DNA from: [Pasteurella] aerogenes
GTDB taxonomy: Bacteria; Pseudomonadota; Gammaproteobacteria; Enterobacterales; Pasteurellaceae
Direction: 5' to 3'
Length of the DNA stretch: 64,000 nucleotides
NCBI GenBank assembly: GCA_900637275.1
Contig: LR134362.1
Location: forward strand, 1,488,001 to 1,552,000
In this document: positions 8,684 to 17,421 of the stretch, one piece after another
How the letters are laid out: each line of letters begins with the position of its first letter
Position numbering within the stretch: position 1 is the first letter of the stretch
Program-made: the position numbers and the translations under genes
Notes under the pieces: model-generated
Seen by the model: the letters and a program-made list of their open reading frames with translations, nothing else
Databases searched by the model: none
Told to the model about the DNA's origin: nothing

Positions 8684-9190
8684 ATGGCTGATCCGCATAT
8701 TCGTTCACCCATGGATTTCTGGGATTACCTCACGGTCATTCTCTATCGTTGCGGTTTTATTTTAGCAGCAATAATGACCGCACTTTTACCCTACCAGCCT
8801 ACCATCGCGCTAAACGGAATATTGCTTGCAGCGGCATTATGCGCCTCATCGCTGCACATTTATCTCAAACGCTTTCGCCTACTGCTGCAAATGGCAAGCT
8901 GGGTGGCATTACTTTGTGCGCTTTTTGGACAATCGGAACTAGCGCTCGGCGCCGCATTTTTCACCCTCGGTGGATTAGCCTTTAAAGAATATTTCTGCTT
9001 TCGCGTATTTTGTTTAAATTTTCAACCGCTCTTTTTAGCCGGATTATGGTTTTCGTTGCAATTTGAGGTGAGCTGGTTAAGCCAATTGTTATCCGCCATC
9101 AGTGCGCTCCTATTTGTCATCTTAGCCATCCAAAAATGGCGCATGCCGCTGCATTTTGACATTGGCGATAAATCTAAGTATGAAATTTAG
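8684..9190 (+). CDS. Integral membrane protein, DUF2301-like
   Basis: The start is set at the ATG at 8684, preceded by AAGGAG at the right distance. The frame could run up to 8642, but that part has no ribosome site. The 168-residue product begins MADPHIRSP and then alternates about five hydrophobic helices with short loops, ending in a charged cytoplasmic tail (FDIGDKSKYEI). It resembles the uncharacterised DUF2301 inner-membrane family, an assignment made from memory and not from a profile search. It has no catalytic motif. It converges on uhpC with only 12 bases between the two stop codons. Confidence 0.65.
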   Translation: MADPHIRSPMDFWDYLTVILYRCGFILAAIMTALLPYQPTIALNGILLAAALCASSLHIYLKRFRLLLQMASWVALLCALFGQSELALGAAFFTLGGLAFKEYFCFRVFCLNFQPLFLAGLWFSLQFEVSWLSQLLSAISALLFVILAIQKWRMPLHFDIGDKSKYEI

Positions 9191-9202
9191 CGTTACCTAA
9201 CT

Positions 9203-10471
9203 TTAATTTTGTGCTTTTAAAAAAGGCAATAATAACAAAGCGATACCAAACGCTGCAGCCGAAATCACAATAAAAAAGCCGCTCCAATGAAACGCTTCCA
9301 TCACTAATGCCAAAGGATAACCGGCAATCGCCGCGCCTAAATAGGCGAATAAACCGACAAAACCAGTCGCCGATCCCGGCGTTTTTTTGTGCGCACATTC
9401 CGCTGCCGCCATACCAATTAACATTTGCGGACCAAAAACAAAAAAACCAATCGCAAAAAATACACTGCCTTGCAAAATCAAATTTTCTTTACTCATCAAC
9501 CACAGCGCTAAAATCGAAAAGAAAATGCCGATCGCAAATAATAATGCCATAGGACCACGGTTGCTGGAAGATAATTTATCCGATCCCCAACCCGCAGCCA
9601 AGGATCCGACAAATCCGCCGATTTCAAACAGCGACAACGCACTATTGGCAGAAACCAGATCGTAGTGATAATTTTCGGTTAAATAAATATTGCCCCAGTC
9701 GTTAATAGCGGTGCGTACAATGTAAACCAAGCAATAACTTAGCGCCAACAACCAAATATACTTATTTAAAAATACATATTGCTGTAAAATTTTGCGCCAA
9801 CTTAAATGGCGGCCCTCTTTTTCTTGCGCTAATTCTAAGGGATCATTGCGCCATTTGCCCACACTCGGCAAGCCCATGGATTCCGGTGTATTTCGCAGGC
9901 GTAAAAATAAAAAGAGGCTGATAATAATCGTTATTACACCGGCAATGCCAAATCCGTAACGCCAGTTATAATGCAAGGTGACATAACCGATAATTAGCGG
10001 AATCAACGCGCCACCAACGTTATGCGCGGTGTTCCAAATGGACCACCATAATCCACGTTCGTTGCGCGAATACCAAGCGGTCAATAATTTTGAACACGCC
10101 GGCCATCCCCAACCTTGAAACCAAGCGTTCATGATCCATAAAAAGGTAAACATCACGATGGAACTGGATAAACCGAACAGAATATTGGTCACGCCAGTAA
10201 TGAGTAAACCCCATGCCATAAAATGCCGCGGATTGGCACGATCGGAAAACAGCCCGGAGAAAAATTTCGACAAGCCATAAGTAATATAAAATAAGGTTGC
10301 CATCATACCGATGTCATTTTTATCAATGCCCAAATCGGTAATTAACGCCGGCACCGCATAATTAAAACTTTTGCGAGTAAGATAAAAACCAGCGTAGCCT
10401 ACGTACATGGCAAGCATGATATGCAATCGCCAGTAACGATAAGTGCGGTCAATATTTTCATAATTTTTCAT
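9203..10471 (-). CDS. uhpC: Hexose-phosphate sensor/transporter-like protein UhpC
   Basis: This is a 422-residue major facilitator protein of the organophosphate:phosphate antiporter group, with twelve predicted helices and the family motifs YAGFYLTRKSFNYA and NTAHNVGGALIPL. In E. coli, UhpC binds external glucose-6-phosphate and signals through UhpB instead of acting mainly as a transporter. Its position immediately after uhpB (three bases between the genes) and the distinct uhpT upstream support the sensor role. It ends 12 bases before the converging DUF2301-like gene. Confidence 0.9.
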   Translation of the reverse strand: MKNYENIDRTYRYWRLHIMLAMYVGYAGFYLTRKSFNYAVPALITDLGIDKNDIGMMATLFYITYGLSKFFSGLFSDRANPRHFMAWGLLITGVTNILFGLSSSIVMFTFLWIMNAWFQGWGWPACSKLLTAWYSRNERGLWWSIWNTAHNVGGALIPLIIGYVTLHYNWRYGFGIAGVITIIISLFLFLRLRNTPESMGLPSVGKWRNDPLELAQEKEGRHLSWRKILQQYVFLNKYIWLLALSYCLVYIVRTAINDWGNIYLTENYHYDLVSANSALSLFEIGGFVGSLAAGWGSDKLSSSNRGPMALLFAIGIFFSILALWLMSKENLILQGSVFFAIGFFVFGPQMLIGMAAAECAHKKTPGSATGFVGLFAYLGAAIAGYPLALVMEAFHWSGFFIVISAAAFGIALLLLPFLKAQN

Positions 10472-10474
10472 AGA

Positions 10475-11980
10475 TTATATCCGAGGTAAACTCACGCGAA
10501 TGAGGGTTCCATGATGTACGGGATCTTGATCAATTTCCGTTGAGGTAATATGAAAAGCGCCACACAAACTGTTCACCCGCTCTTGCATACCGCGAATACC
10601 TGGTCCGTTTAGGCTTTTTTTCATGTCAAATCCAACCCCGTTATCTTCAATATAAAGCGAAACCTCTTGCGCAACGCTAATACTGATTTTCACCTCCGTT
10701 GCCGCCGCATATTTCATAATATTATTTAAACTTTCTTGGCATAAGCGATAAATAGTAATTTCTAAAATATGATCTAAGGGAATATTTTTCTCGTTTTGCC
10801 AATAAAGTGCGGTCTGAATTCCTTGTGTTTCAAAATTCAGTTCAATAAATAAATTTTGTAAGGCTTGATGTAAATCCAAATCGTCTAATACACGCGGACG
10901 AATTCGATTTAATAAACCTTTGGTGGTGTCATAAATATTTAAGGACAATTGTTCAATAGTACCGGCAATCTTTTCATGTTGTGGAAGATTTCCCAAGCGT
11001 TTTAAGATGCTCGCTTGCGTGCGAATGGCGGTGATATTTTGCCCAATTTCATCATGTAATTCACGGGAAATTTCTTGACGAATGGTTTCTTCGGTATTAA
11101 CTAATTGACGTGTCAACATTTTATTGCGATTTAATTCTACCGATAAACTGTGGTTTAAATCGCGTTGATGCTGAATAGCAAGCCCGAGAAAAATACCGGT
11201 GATGGTTTGGGCGGAAATAGATAATAATAAATCCGTTAAGGCTAAATTGGAAAATTGATGAGTAGTACTGATAAGTGCAATACTATTTAGCAGCGTCCCT
11301 AAAAATGCGCCCTGCCAGCCATATTGAAACGCTAATAAAATAATAGGAATTGCTAAACAAAATAAGGCAAAACGGTAAAAGGTTTCCGGTAAAGTCGTTT
11401 GAATATAAATATTTAAAACAAACAGTAAAATGTAAATAATAATATGCTTAGTTCTTAGGCTCACTGGTTTTTTAACTAAGGCGGCAGTTAATGGCAGCCA
11501 TTTGCGATGAAATAAGAAATCATTAATTAAATAACATGCCGGAATAATTAAAATGCCGCCGCTGAAGCTGACTAAAAATGCAAAGGAAGATGCTGAGGAA
11601 AAAATAATTAAACTATTTATTGCGCTTAAAATAATAATTAAGCCTAATTGCAGCAAAAATATTTTCCACTGCGAACCATAATAATACAGGTAAACCGCAT
11701 AAATTAACGGAAAACTGACCGCACTTAATAAAAATAATTTGAAATAATCATTTTCGGGAAAAGACTGTCCCAATAAAATCAAAACGCACCATTCCGCCCC
11801 ATAGCTTACAATCCAATATTTAAGCGGCGTATGCAACACAATTCCGCAACGCAAGGCAAAAGGTAAAAATAATAATCCAAACAGCGCATCCGGCAATAAA
11901 TAATCGGAAATCACCCATAAACAAAAATAGGCGCAAACGATCAAAAACCAGGCATAAACAGCGGTAAAAATGGATTTCAT
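10475..11980 (-). CDS. uhpB: Sensor histidine kinase UhpB
   Basis: The 501-residue protein has a MASE1-type membrane region of about eight helices (residues 1-270) and a short coiled linker. A HisKA_3 dimerisation domain contains the phospho-accepting H309 (SRELHDEIGQ). A HATPase domain has the N box ESLNNIMKYA, the G1 box DNGVGFD and GIRGMQERV. UhpB is held by UhpC and phosphorylates UhpA when glucose-6-phosphate is outside the cell. The gene lies 12 bases after uhpA and three before uhpC, so uhpABC is one transcription unit. Confidence 0.93.
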   Translation of the reverse strand: MKSIFTAVYAWFLIVCAYFCLWVISDYLLPDALFGLLFLPFALRCGIVLHTPLKYWIVSYGAEWCVLILLGQSFPENDYFKLFLLSAVSFPLIYAVYLYYYGSQWKIFLLQLGLIIILSAINSLIIFSSASSFAFLVSFSGGILIIPACYLINDFLFHRKWLPLTAALVKKPVSLRTKHIIIYILLFVLNIYIQTTLPETFYRFALFCLAIPIILLAFQYGWQGAFLGTLLNSIALISTTHQFSNLALTDLLLSISAQTITGIFLGLAIQHQRDLNHSLSVELNRNKMLTRQLVNTEETIRQEISRELHDEIGQNITAIRTQASILKRLGNLPQHEKIAGTIEQLSLNIYDTTKGLLNRIRPRVLDDLDLHQALQNLFIELNFETQGIQTALYWQNEKNIPLDHILEITIYRLCQESLNNIMKYAAATEVKISISVAQEVSLYIEDNGVGFDMKKSLNGPGIRGMQERVNSLCGAFHITSTEIDQDPVHHGTLIRVSLPRI

Positions 11981-11992
11981 GTGCGTGATATT

Positions 11993-12598
11993 TTAGGTTC
12001 GTTGTTGATTTAATAAATTTGCCAATTCCACATTATTTTTCACATTTAATTTGCTCATGGCATTGGCACGATGTACGTGTACGGTTTTAAAACTTAAATT
12101 TAATTTCTCGCCAATTTCTTTTGCATCCAATCCCAGAATTAATAATTCGCAAATTTCCCGCTCCCGCTTGGTTAATTGTTCAATCGGATTACTGTGCCGC
12201 GAGGAGACCAATTTGACGGTTAATTCCGGCATTAAATAGACTCCGCCGGCATAAACCGTTCTGACCGCTTGAATTAATTCATCCGGGCTGCAACGTTTAC
12301 TTAAATAACCTTTGGCACCTAATTCTAAGGCTTTTTTCACGGTTAATTCAGAATCATTGACGCTTAACATAATACAATGAATGCCGGAGGGAATATCTTT
12401 TAATAATTCCAATCCACTTTCATCAGGCATGGAAATATCAATAATACAAACATTCGGTTTTAAACGGGGTAAATTCTGGCGCGTTTCTTTGGCAGAACCA
12501 AATTCGCCGATAACTTGGATATCTTCTTCTAAAGCAAGCAATTGCGCAAAGCCGGAACGCACGATCATATGATCGTCAATTAATACCACGTTGATCAT
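11993..12598 (-). CDS. uhpA: Response regulator UhpA
   Basis: The 201-residue NarL/LuxR-type regulator has a receiver domain with acidic pocket D8-D9, phospho-acceptor D54 (IIDISMPDESG) and conserved lysine (GYLSKRCS). It also has a C-terminal LuxR helix-turn-helix (LTKREREICELLILG to about residue 195). Phosphorylated UhpA activates uhpT. A strong terminator separates it from uhpT upstream (12648-12677), so uhpABC must be expressed either by read-through or from a promoter in the short region 12599-12647. I cannot see a convincing one there. Confidence 0.93.
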   Translation of the reverse strand: MINVVLIDDHMIVRSGFAQLLALEEDIQVIGEFGSAKETRQNLPRLKPNVCIIDISMPDESGLELLKDIPSGIHCIMLSVNDSELTVKKALELGAKGYLSKRCSPDELIQAVRTVYAGGVYLMPELTVKLVSSRHSNPIEQLTKREREICELLILGLDAKEIGEKLNLSFKTVHVHRANAMSKLNVKNNVELANLLNQQRT

Positions 12599-12647
12599 TT
12601 CATTATCCTATGTTTATTTTTAACAATGGCTTATTCTATCAGTAAAA

Positions 12648-12677
12648 AAAAGTGCGGTAAAAAATTACCGCACTTTT
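12648..12677 (-). terminator. uhpT terminator built from an inverted USS pair
   Basis: Thirteen-base perfect arms (12648-12660 and 12665-12677) with an AAAA loop contain the USS core in both orientations. On the minus strand the hairpin is followed by a run of T, so it terminates uhpT transcription 16 bases after its stop and before uhpA. Confidence 0.9.
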
Positions 12678-12692
12678 CATATCATTATTATC

Positions 12693-14072
12693 TTATTTTG
12701 CTGCTTTTTTATTTTTACGGATTTTCTTTTCTTCTGCAATGGCAACAAACACTAACAATGCCATACAAATCACGGCGGAAGCGTCTAATGCCGCAAAGGT
12801 ACCTGACCAACCGGTTAAACCAAAAATCGGTGTTCCATCGGCAATCATACCTAACCCTAATTTAGCGAAACTATCACCGATTAAGTAAGCAAAGGTTCCT
12901 TTCACACCATCGGCTACTGCAATTGCCTTTTTCGGTACGAAACCCACTGCCGCAACGCCGATAAGTAATTGTGGACCGAATACCAAGAAACCAAGGACAA
13001 ACAAAGCGCCAAGATACATATATTCATTGGTAGCGTGTTGATAGAACTCTAAGGTAAACACGATTAAAATCAATGAAATACAAGCAGTTAAACCGCGACG
13101 TCCATTAGCTAAATCGGATAAATATCCCCATAAGAAGGTTCCCACCAAAGCACCCACTTCAAATAAGGCAAAACCGGAAATCGCCGCATCTTTAGAGAAA
13201 CCTAATTCTTGGTAAGCATACACTGGCGACCATTGGTCGATACCGATACGTACGATATAGAGGAAAATATTGGCAAAACAAAGTAACCAAATCACTTTAT
13301 TACGTAGCACATATTGCACAAAAATTTGCCATTTGCTTAATTGGTTTTCTTCTGCTTCGCGATCTTCTTCGCTTACTTCTTCGCCGAATAATTCTTCTGC
13401 TTTACCCAAACCGTAAGCTTCCGGTGAATCTGAGCCATAACGCAATCCAACAAAACCGACGATTAACGCGATAATTGATGGGAAAATAAACATCCCAATC
13501 ACATGACCGTCAAACAATACGTTAGCACCAAATAACGCTACCCCCGCCGCCGCGGCACCACCTACGTTGTGCGATAAATTCCAGAAACCTAAGAATGTTC
13601 CGCGTTTTTTGCGTGGTGTCCATTTGGTGATAGTGGAATAACTAGATGAACCACCGGTACTTTGGAAAAAGCCGCTTAAGGCATAAAACGCGATCATCAA
13701 AAATAATGCCACGCTGCCGCTACCCATACTGGCACTAAAACCTAGCATACAAAGCGCGGATAAAATCAACATAAACGGAACAAATTGCTTCGTATTTTTA
13801 CCGTCCGCATAATAAGAAACAACTGTTTTACCAATCCCATAGGTAATAGAAAAACCTAAACCGATTAAACCCAAATCCGTTTTGGTCAATCCGTAAGTTT
13901 CAATCATATCGTTTTGCGCGATATTAAAGTTTTTACGGATCAAATACATCGCCATATAACCGATAAACACCACCAAATAGGATTGCATAAACGGTTTAAA
14001 CCACATTTTACGTCTTTCTTCCACAGGAAGATCTAAGACAGGACGTCTGACTTCTTCTAAAAATTTAAACAT
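12693..14072 (-). CDS. uhpT: Hexose-6-phosphate:phosphate antiporter UhpT
   Basis: The product of about 459 residues is very like E. coli UhpT along its whole length as I recall it: FKPFMQSYLVVFIGY, NFNIAQNDMI, GFFQSTGGS, LSHNVGGA, IRIGIDQWSPVYA, GVAAVGFVPKKA. It has twelve predicted membrane helices. It exchanges external glucose-6-phosphate and related sugar phosphates for internal phosphate, and members of this group also admit fosfomycin. The ATG at 14072 is preferred over the ATG at 14075, since it sits six bases from GAGGA. In E. coli uhpT is last (uhpABCT). Here it is first and is followed by its own terminator. Confidence 0.95.
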   Translation of the reverse strand: MFKFLEEVRRPVLDLPVEERRKMWFKPFMQSYLVVFIGYMAMYLIRKNFNIAQNDMIETYGLTKTDLGLIGLGFSITYGIGKTVVSYYADGKNTKQFVPFMLILSALCMLGFSASMGSGSVALFLMIAFYALSGFFQSTGGSSSYSTITKWTPRKKRGTFLGFWNLSHNVGGAAAAGVALFGANVLFDGHVIGMFIFPSIIALIVGFVGLRYGSDSPEAYGLGKAEELFGEEVSEEDREAEENQLSKWQIFVQYVLRNKVIWLLCFANIFLYIVRIGIDQWSPVYAYQELGFSKDAAISGFALFEVGALVGTFLWGYLSDLANGRRGLTACISLILIVFTLEFYQHATNEYMYLGALFVLGFLVFGPQLLIGVAAVGFVPKKAIAVADGVKGTFAYLIGDSFAKLGLGMIADGTPIFGLTGWSGTFAALDASAVICMALLVFVAIAEEKKIRKNKKAAK

Positions 14073-14111
14073 CATTTCCTCGATTTTTCTTAATTCAAAA
14101 AAGATGTGCTT

Positions 14112-14117
14112 ATAGTA
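14112..14117 (-). promoter_or_regulatory. Predicted -10 element of uhpT
   Basis: On the minus strand TACTAT lies 40 bases before the uhpT start. No good -35 hexamer sits 17 bases upstream, as expected for a promoter that depends on activators. It would place transcription start near 14105. Confidence 0.5.
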
Positions 14118-14161
14118 ATCAAAGCGGGAAAAATCGCCTTGAGAGAATGACGTAGGAAAAA

Positions 14162-14176
14162 TAGGAAATATTCCTA
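14162..14176 (-). promoter_or_regulatory. Candidate UhpA operator, inverted repeat
   Basis: TAGGAA, three bases, TTCCTA forms a perfect inverted repeat centred about 64 bases upstream of the predicted uhpT start. A further TAGGAA-like direct copy lies at about 14153. From memory, E. coli UhpA acts through an inverted repeat near -64. Binding here is inferred from position only. Confidence 0.5.
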
Positions 14177-14200
14177 AAATGCGGAAACTTGCGACAATTT

Positions 14201-14216
14201 TGTGATACAGATCACA
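14201..14216. promoter_or_regulatory. CRP-cAMP binding site upstream of uhpT
   Basis: TGTGATACAGATCACA is a perfect TGTGA-N6-TCACA palindrome. Measured from the predicted start at 14105, its centre falls near -103.5, which matches what I recall for E. coli uhpT. It is also 74 bases from the 3' end of efp, whose terminator lies between. Confidence 0.85.
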
Positions 14217-14232
14217 CTTTCATAATGATCCG

Positions 14233-14264
14233 AAAAAAATACCGACTCATCGGTCGGCATTTTT
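14233..14264 (-). terminator. Terminator of efp
   Basis: Twelve-base arms with one mismatch (14235-14246 and 14253-14264) make the hairpin. On the minus strand it is followed by seven T residues, 25 bases after the efp stop codon. Confidence 0.8.
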
Positions 14265-14289
14265 GCTGTCGCTTAGGAGGCAATAAACA

Positions 14290-14856
14290 TTATTTTACGC
14301 GTGATACATATTCGCCTGAACGAGTATCCACTTTGATCACTTCACCGATTTGTACGAAAAGTGGAACTTTTACTACCGCACCGGTGCTTAATGTTGCCGG
14401 TTTACCGCCAGTACCTGCGGTATCACCTTTCAAACCGGGATCCGTTTCGATAATTTCTAATTCTACAAAGTTTGGTGGAGTCACAGAAATCGGCGCACCA
14501 TTCCATAATGTCACGATACAATCTGCTTGATCCAATAACCATTTTTCAGCATCGCCGATCGCTTTTGCATCAGCAGAATATTGCTCAAAGGTTTCCGGAT
14601 GCATAAAATACCAAAATGCATCGTCTTTGTAAGAATAGGTTAAGTTTAGATCCATCACGTCTGCCGCTTCAACGGAAGTACCTGATTTAAAGTTCACATC
14701 TAATACTTTACCTGAAATTAATTTACGAATACGTGTACGTGTAAAAGCTTGACCTTTACCCGGTTTCACGAATTCATTTTCAACGATCACGCAAGGCTCA
14801 CCGTCTTGCATAAATTTTAGACCTGGTTTGAAATCACTGGTAGTATATGTAGCCAT
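14290..14856 (-). CDS. efp: Elongation factor P
   Basis: The 188-residue protein has the usual three-domain EF-P length. The modification loop reads KPGKGQAF with K34 at the tip, the residue that receives beta-lysine. EF-P binds next to the peptidyl-tRNA and rescues ribosomes stalled at polyproline. The modification enzyme gene epmB starts 18 to 33 bases away on the opposite strand, depending on the start used, so the two genes share one very compact divergent promoter region. EpmA, the ligase that attaches the residue, is not in this window. Confidence 0.97.
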   Translation of the reverse strand: MATYTTSDFKPGLKFMQDGEPCVIVENEFVKPGKGQAFTRTRIRKLISGKVLDVNFKSGTSVEAADVMDLNLTYSYKDDAFWYFMHPETFEQYSADAKAIGDAEKWLLDQADCIVTLWNGAPISVTPPNFVELEIIETDPGLKGDTAGTGGKPATLSTGAVVKVPLFVQIGEVIKVDTRSGEYVSRVK

Positions 14857-14889
14857 ATTATCCTCAAAATAAGAGTGTGTTTTATAAAA

Positions 14890-15903
14890 GTGCGTATTTT
14901 AACCCAAAATATCCCGATTAGAGAAGAACAAAATTGGACCGATTTGCTTGCAACAGCGATTTCTGATCCAAAAACCTTATTAAATTACCTCGAATTGCCC
15001 TTAGCTGACTTTCAACAAGATATTGAGGCTCGCCGTTTATTTCCCTTGCGCGTGCCGCTACCTTTTGTAGAAAAAATGGAAAAAGGCAATCCGAGCGATC
15101 CGCTTTTTCTGCAAGCTATGAGTGCGCGACAAGAATTTTTAACCATGGAAGGCTTTAGCAAAGATCCCTTAGATGAGCAGCATACTGCGGCGCCAAATAT
15201 TTTGCATAAATACCATAACCGTTTGTTATTTATGGTAAAAAACAGTTGTGCCATCAATTGTCGCTACTGTTTCCGCCGTCATTTTCCTTACGCAGAAAAT
15301 AAGGGCAACAAAGAAAATTGGCGCTTAGCGTTGGATTATATTCGTCAACATGAAGAAATTGAAGAAGTGATTTTTTCCGGCGGAGATCCCTTGATGGCAA
15401 AAGATCATGAATTGGATTGGCTCATAAAACAACTGGAAAATATACCGCACTTACAACGCTTGCGCATACATACCCGCTTGCCGATTGTCATTCCACAGCG
15501 CATTACGCCAGCATTATGCCAATTACTGGCAGAAAGTCGGCTGCAAATGATTTTGGTCACACACATTAATCACCCCAATGAAATCGATGCGCGTTTAGCA
15601 CAAGCCATGCAAGCGCTAAAACAAGCCAATGTCACCTTGTTAAATCAATCGGTTTTGTTGAAAGACATTAATGATGATGCGGATATTTTAAAGCAACTTA
15701 GCGATAAATTATTTGCTATCGGCATCTTGCCTTATTATTTGCATTTGCTGGATAAAGTGGAAGGCGCTAGCCATTTTTACCAAACTGATGAGCAGGCATT
15801 AAAAATTTACAAAAAATTACAAAGCATCACTTCGGGTTATCTGGTGCCGAAACTGGCGCGTGAAATTGCCCATGAAGCGAATAAAACTTTGTACACAGCA
15901 TAG
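14890..15903 (+). CDS. epmB: EF-P beta-lysylation protein EpmB (lysine 2,3-aminomutase family)
   Basis: This radical SAM enzyme has the iron-sulfur motif CAINCRYC (C120, C124 and C127 from the GTG at 14890) in the KamA/YjeK subfamily context. It converts (S)-alpha-lysine to (R)-beta-lysine for EF-P modification. The start is one of two in-frame GTG codons, 14875 or 14890. The later one gives MRILTQNIP and better matches the family N-terminus, but neither has a strong ribosome site. It is divergent from efp, its substrate protein's gene. Length is 337 residues with the later start. Confidence 0.93.
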   Translation: MRILTQNIPIREEQNWTDLLATAISDPKTLLNYLELPLADFQQDIEARRLFPLRVPLPFVEKMEKGNPSDPLFLQAMSARQEFLTMEGFSKDPLDEQHTAAPNILHKYHNRLLFMVKNSCAINCRYCFRRHFPYAENKGNKENWRLALDYIRQHEEIEEVIFSGGDPLMAKDHELDWLIKQLENIPHLQRLRIHTRLPIVIPQRITPALCQLLAESRLQMILVTHINHPNEIDARLAQAMQALKQANVTLLNQSVLLKDINDDADILKQLSDKLFAIGILPYYLHLLDKVEGASHFYQTDEQALKIYKKLQSITSGYLVPKLAREIAHEANKTLYTA

Positions 15904-15994
15904 GAAATTTGCAAAATATCCTTTAGAATAGACAAAATATTGACCGCACTTTTCAGGTGCATTCTTTTTACTCGTTAGCATTAAGGTAATAACT

Positions 15995-17350
15995 GTGACA
16001 ACAGAAAACAATAAACCGGAAATCGGTAACCCAAATAACCCTCAAAAAGAATTGGATTTAGAATTTAACCAAATGGAACCTATTACCCCCAAAAAACCGC
16101 ATACGCCGGAACCGTCTTTGTTAAACAAAGCAAAAGGATTTATGGGCAATTTCTCACGTAAAGACAATCCAAGCGAAGTGTCTTTCCATGTGCGCAAAGA
16201 GCCAACTTTTGGGAGTGTAAATGTGGCGCAACAAAATGAGCCGACAATAAATAATGATACGGTGATCAAAAACGATGTGGTGACAGAAACGGTGACGCCT
16301 ATTCATGCCGACAAGGCAGAGGCGTCCGTCAGCGCACAAGAAAATATCACGCTAGAAAATCCTAAAACAAACGAAGCGCCAACCGCCCAAACGCAAGCGC
16401 CAGCAAACAATATCAAAAATCCAGAAAACTGGGCAGTTTTACAAGCGCTACCACCAAAATATCGTCGCATTTTTATCGTGTTATTATTAGCCATTTTACT
16501 TTTATTAATTTGGCAATGGTTAAAACCAAGTTCCGATACGGTAAATGCCTTTGAACAACCAAACAGCCAAAATATCCCAACCCAATTCCAATCTTTGGAT
16601 CAAAGCCAACCGTTGGAAAATAATGTATTGGATAATATTAATAATCCGGCAGCGCCGACTGAGAACACTAACCCAGCGCAAGCCGCTACTGCGCCGACAG
16701 ATCCGGCATTAACCCCAGCAGCACCAACAAATAATGTGACAACAGAAACTGCTGTACCAACTAGCACACCGGTCGCCGCACCATCAGAACAGCCAACTGC
16801 AGTTGCGCCAGTGAAATCAGCGTTAGCAGAAGAAAAACCGAAAGCGGTTGAACCGGTTAAACCAATTGAAGCACCAAAAGCGGCGCCGAAAGTGGTCGAA
16901 AAACCGAAAACCACCACCGTAGAGAAACCAAAAGTAGTAGAAAAAGCTAAAACAACAACGGTAGCTGAAAAACCGAAAGCGCAGATCACTCAAGCGAAAC
17001 CAGTGACGAAAAGCCAAGGCGCGCCAGTCGTTGAAGCAAAACCAGTGGGCAGCGCAACCGCCGGTAAAGTCGCCGCAGAGAGCGTGAAAAGCGCGACCGT
17101 TGGCAGCAAAACCTTGACCATTCCGCAAGGTGTTTCATTGATGCAAGTATTCCGCGATAACAGCTTAAATATTTCCGATGTGAATGCGATGACCAAAGCG
17201 AACGGTGCCGGTAATAGCTTAAGCAGCTTTAAACCGGGCGATAAAGTACAAGTATCGCTTAACAGCCAAGGTCGCGTCAACGAATTGCGCTTGTCTAACG
17301 GCGCGCGCTTTATTCGTCAAGCTGATGGTTCTTATCAATATAAAAAATAA
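15995..17350 (+). CDS. oapA: Opacity-associated protein A
   Basis: The 451-residue protein has a charged cytoplasmic N-terminus (1-155) and one membrane helix at about 157-176. A long low-complexity linker rich in Pro, Ala, Lys, Thr and Glu spans about 185-360, with repeated EKPK/VEKPK units. A C-terminal OapA/LysM-like domain at about 370-451 has VSLMQVFRDNSLNISDVNAM and FKPGDKVQV. In Haemophilus influenzae, OapA is tied to colony opacity and colonisation, and the C-terminal fold suggests peptidoglycan binding. It starts with GTG at 15995. oapB follows after a small hairpin. Several open frames on the opposite strand here are reflections of the repeat composition. Confidence 0.9.
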   Translation: MTTENNKPEIGNPNNPQKELDLEFNQMEPITPKKPHTPEPSLLNKAKGFMGNFSRKDNPSEVSFHVRKEPTFGSVNVAQQNEPTINNDTVIKNDVVTETVTPIHADKAEASVSAQENITLENPKTNEAPTAQTQAPANNIKNPENWAVLQALPPKYRRIFIVLLLAILLLLIWQWLKPSSDTVNAFEQPNSQNIPTQFQSLDQSQPLENNVLDNINNPAAPTENTNPAQAATAPTDPALTPAAPTNNVTTETAVPTSTPVAAPSEQPTAVAPVKSALAEEKPKAVEPVKPIEAPKAAPKVVEKPKTTTVEKPKVVEKAKTTTVAEKPKAQITQAKPVTKSQGAPVVEAKPVGSATAGKVAAESVKSATVGSKTLTIPQGVSLMQVFRDNSLNISDVNAMTKANGAGNSLSSFKPGDKVQVSLNSQGRVNELRLSNGARFIRQADGSYQYKK

Positions 17351-17352
17351 TA

Positions 17353-17378
17353 AAAAGGTGGGGATAATCCCACCTTTT
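17353..17378 (+). terminator. Hairpin between oapA and oapB
   Basis: AAAAGGTGGGG (17353-17363) pairs with TCCCACCTTTT (17368-17378) around a four-base loop, two bases after the oapA stop and before oapB. The T tail is short, so partial termination or a transcript-end stabiliser is likely. Confidence 0.65.
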
Positions 17379-17421
17379 CTTTACTTTTGGTTACTATTGT
17401 AATCATGTCATAAGGGGATTT

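Noticed and set aside
16600..17280. Several long minus-strand frames inside oapA (up to 129 residues)
   Set aside because: They arise from the Pro/Ala/Lys-rich repeat composition of oapA read in reverse and are full of phenylalanine, valine and glycine runs.
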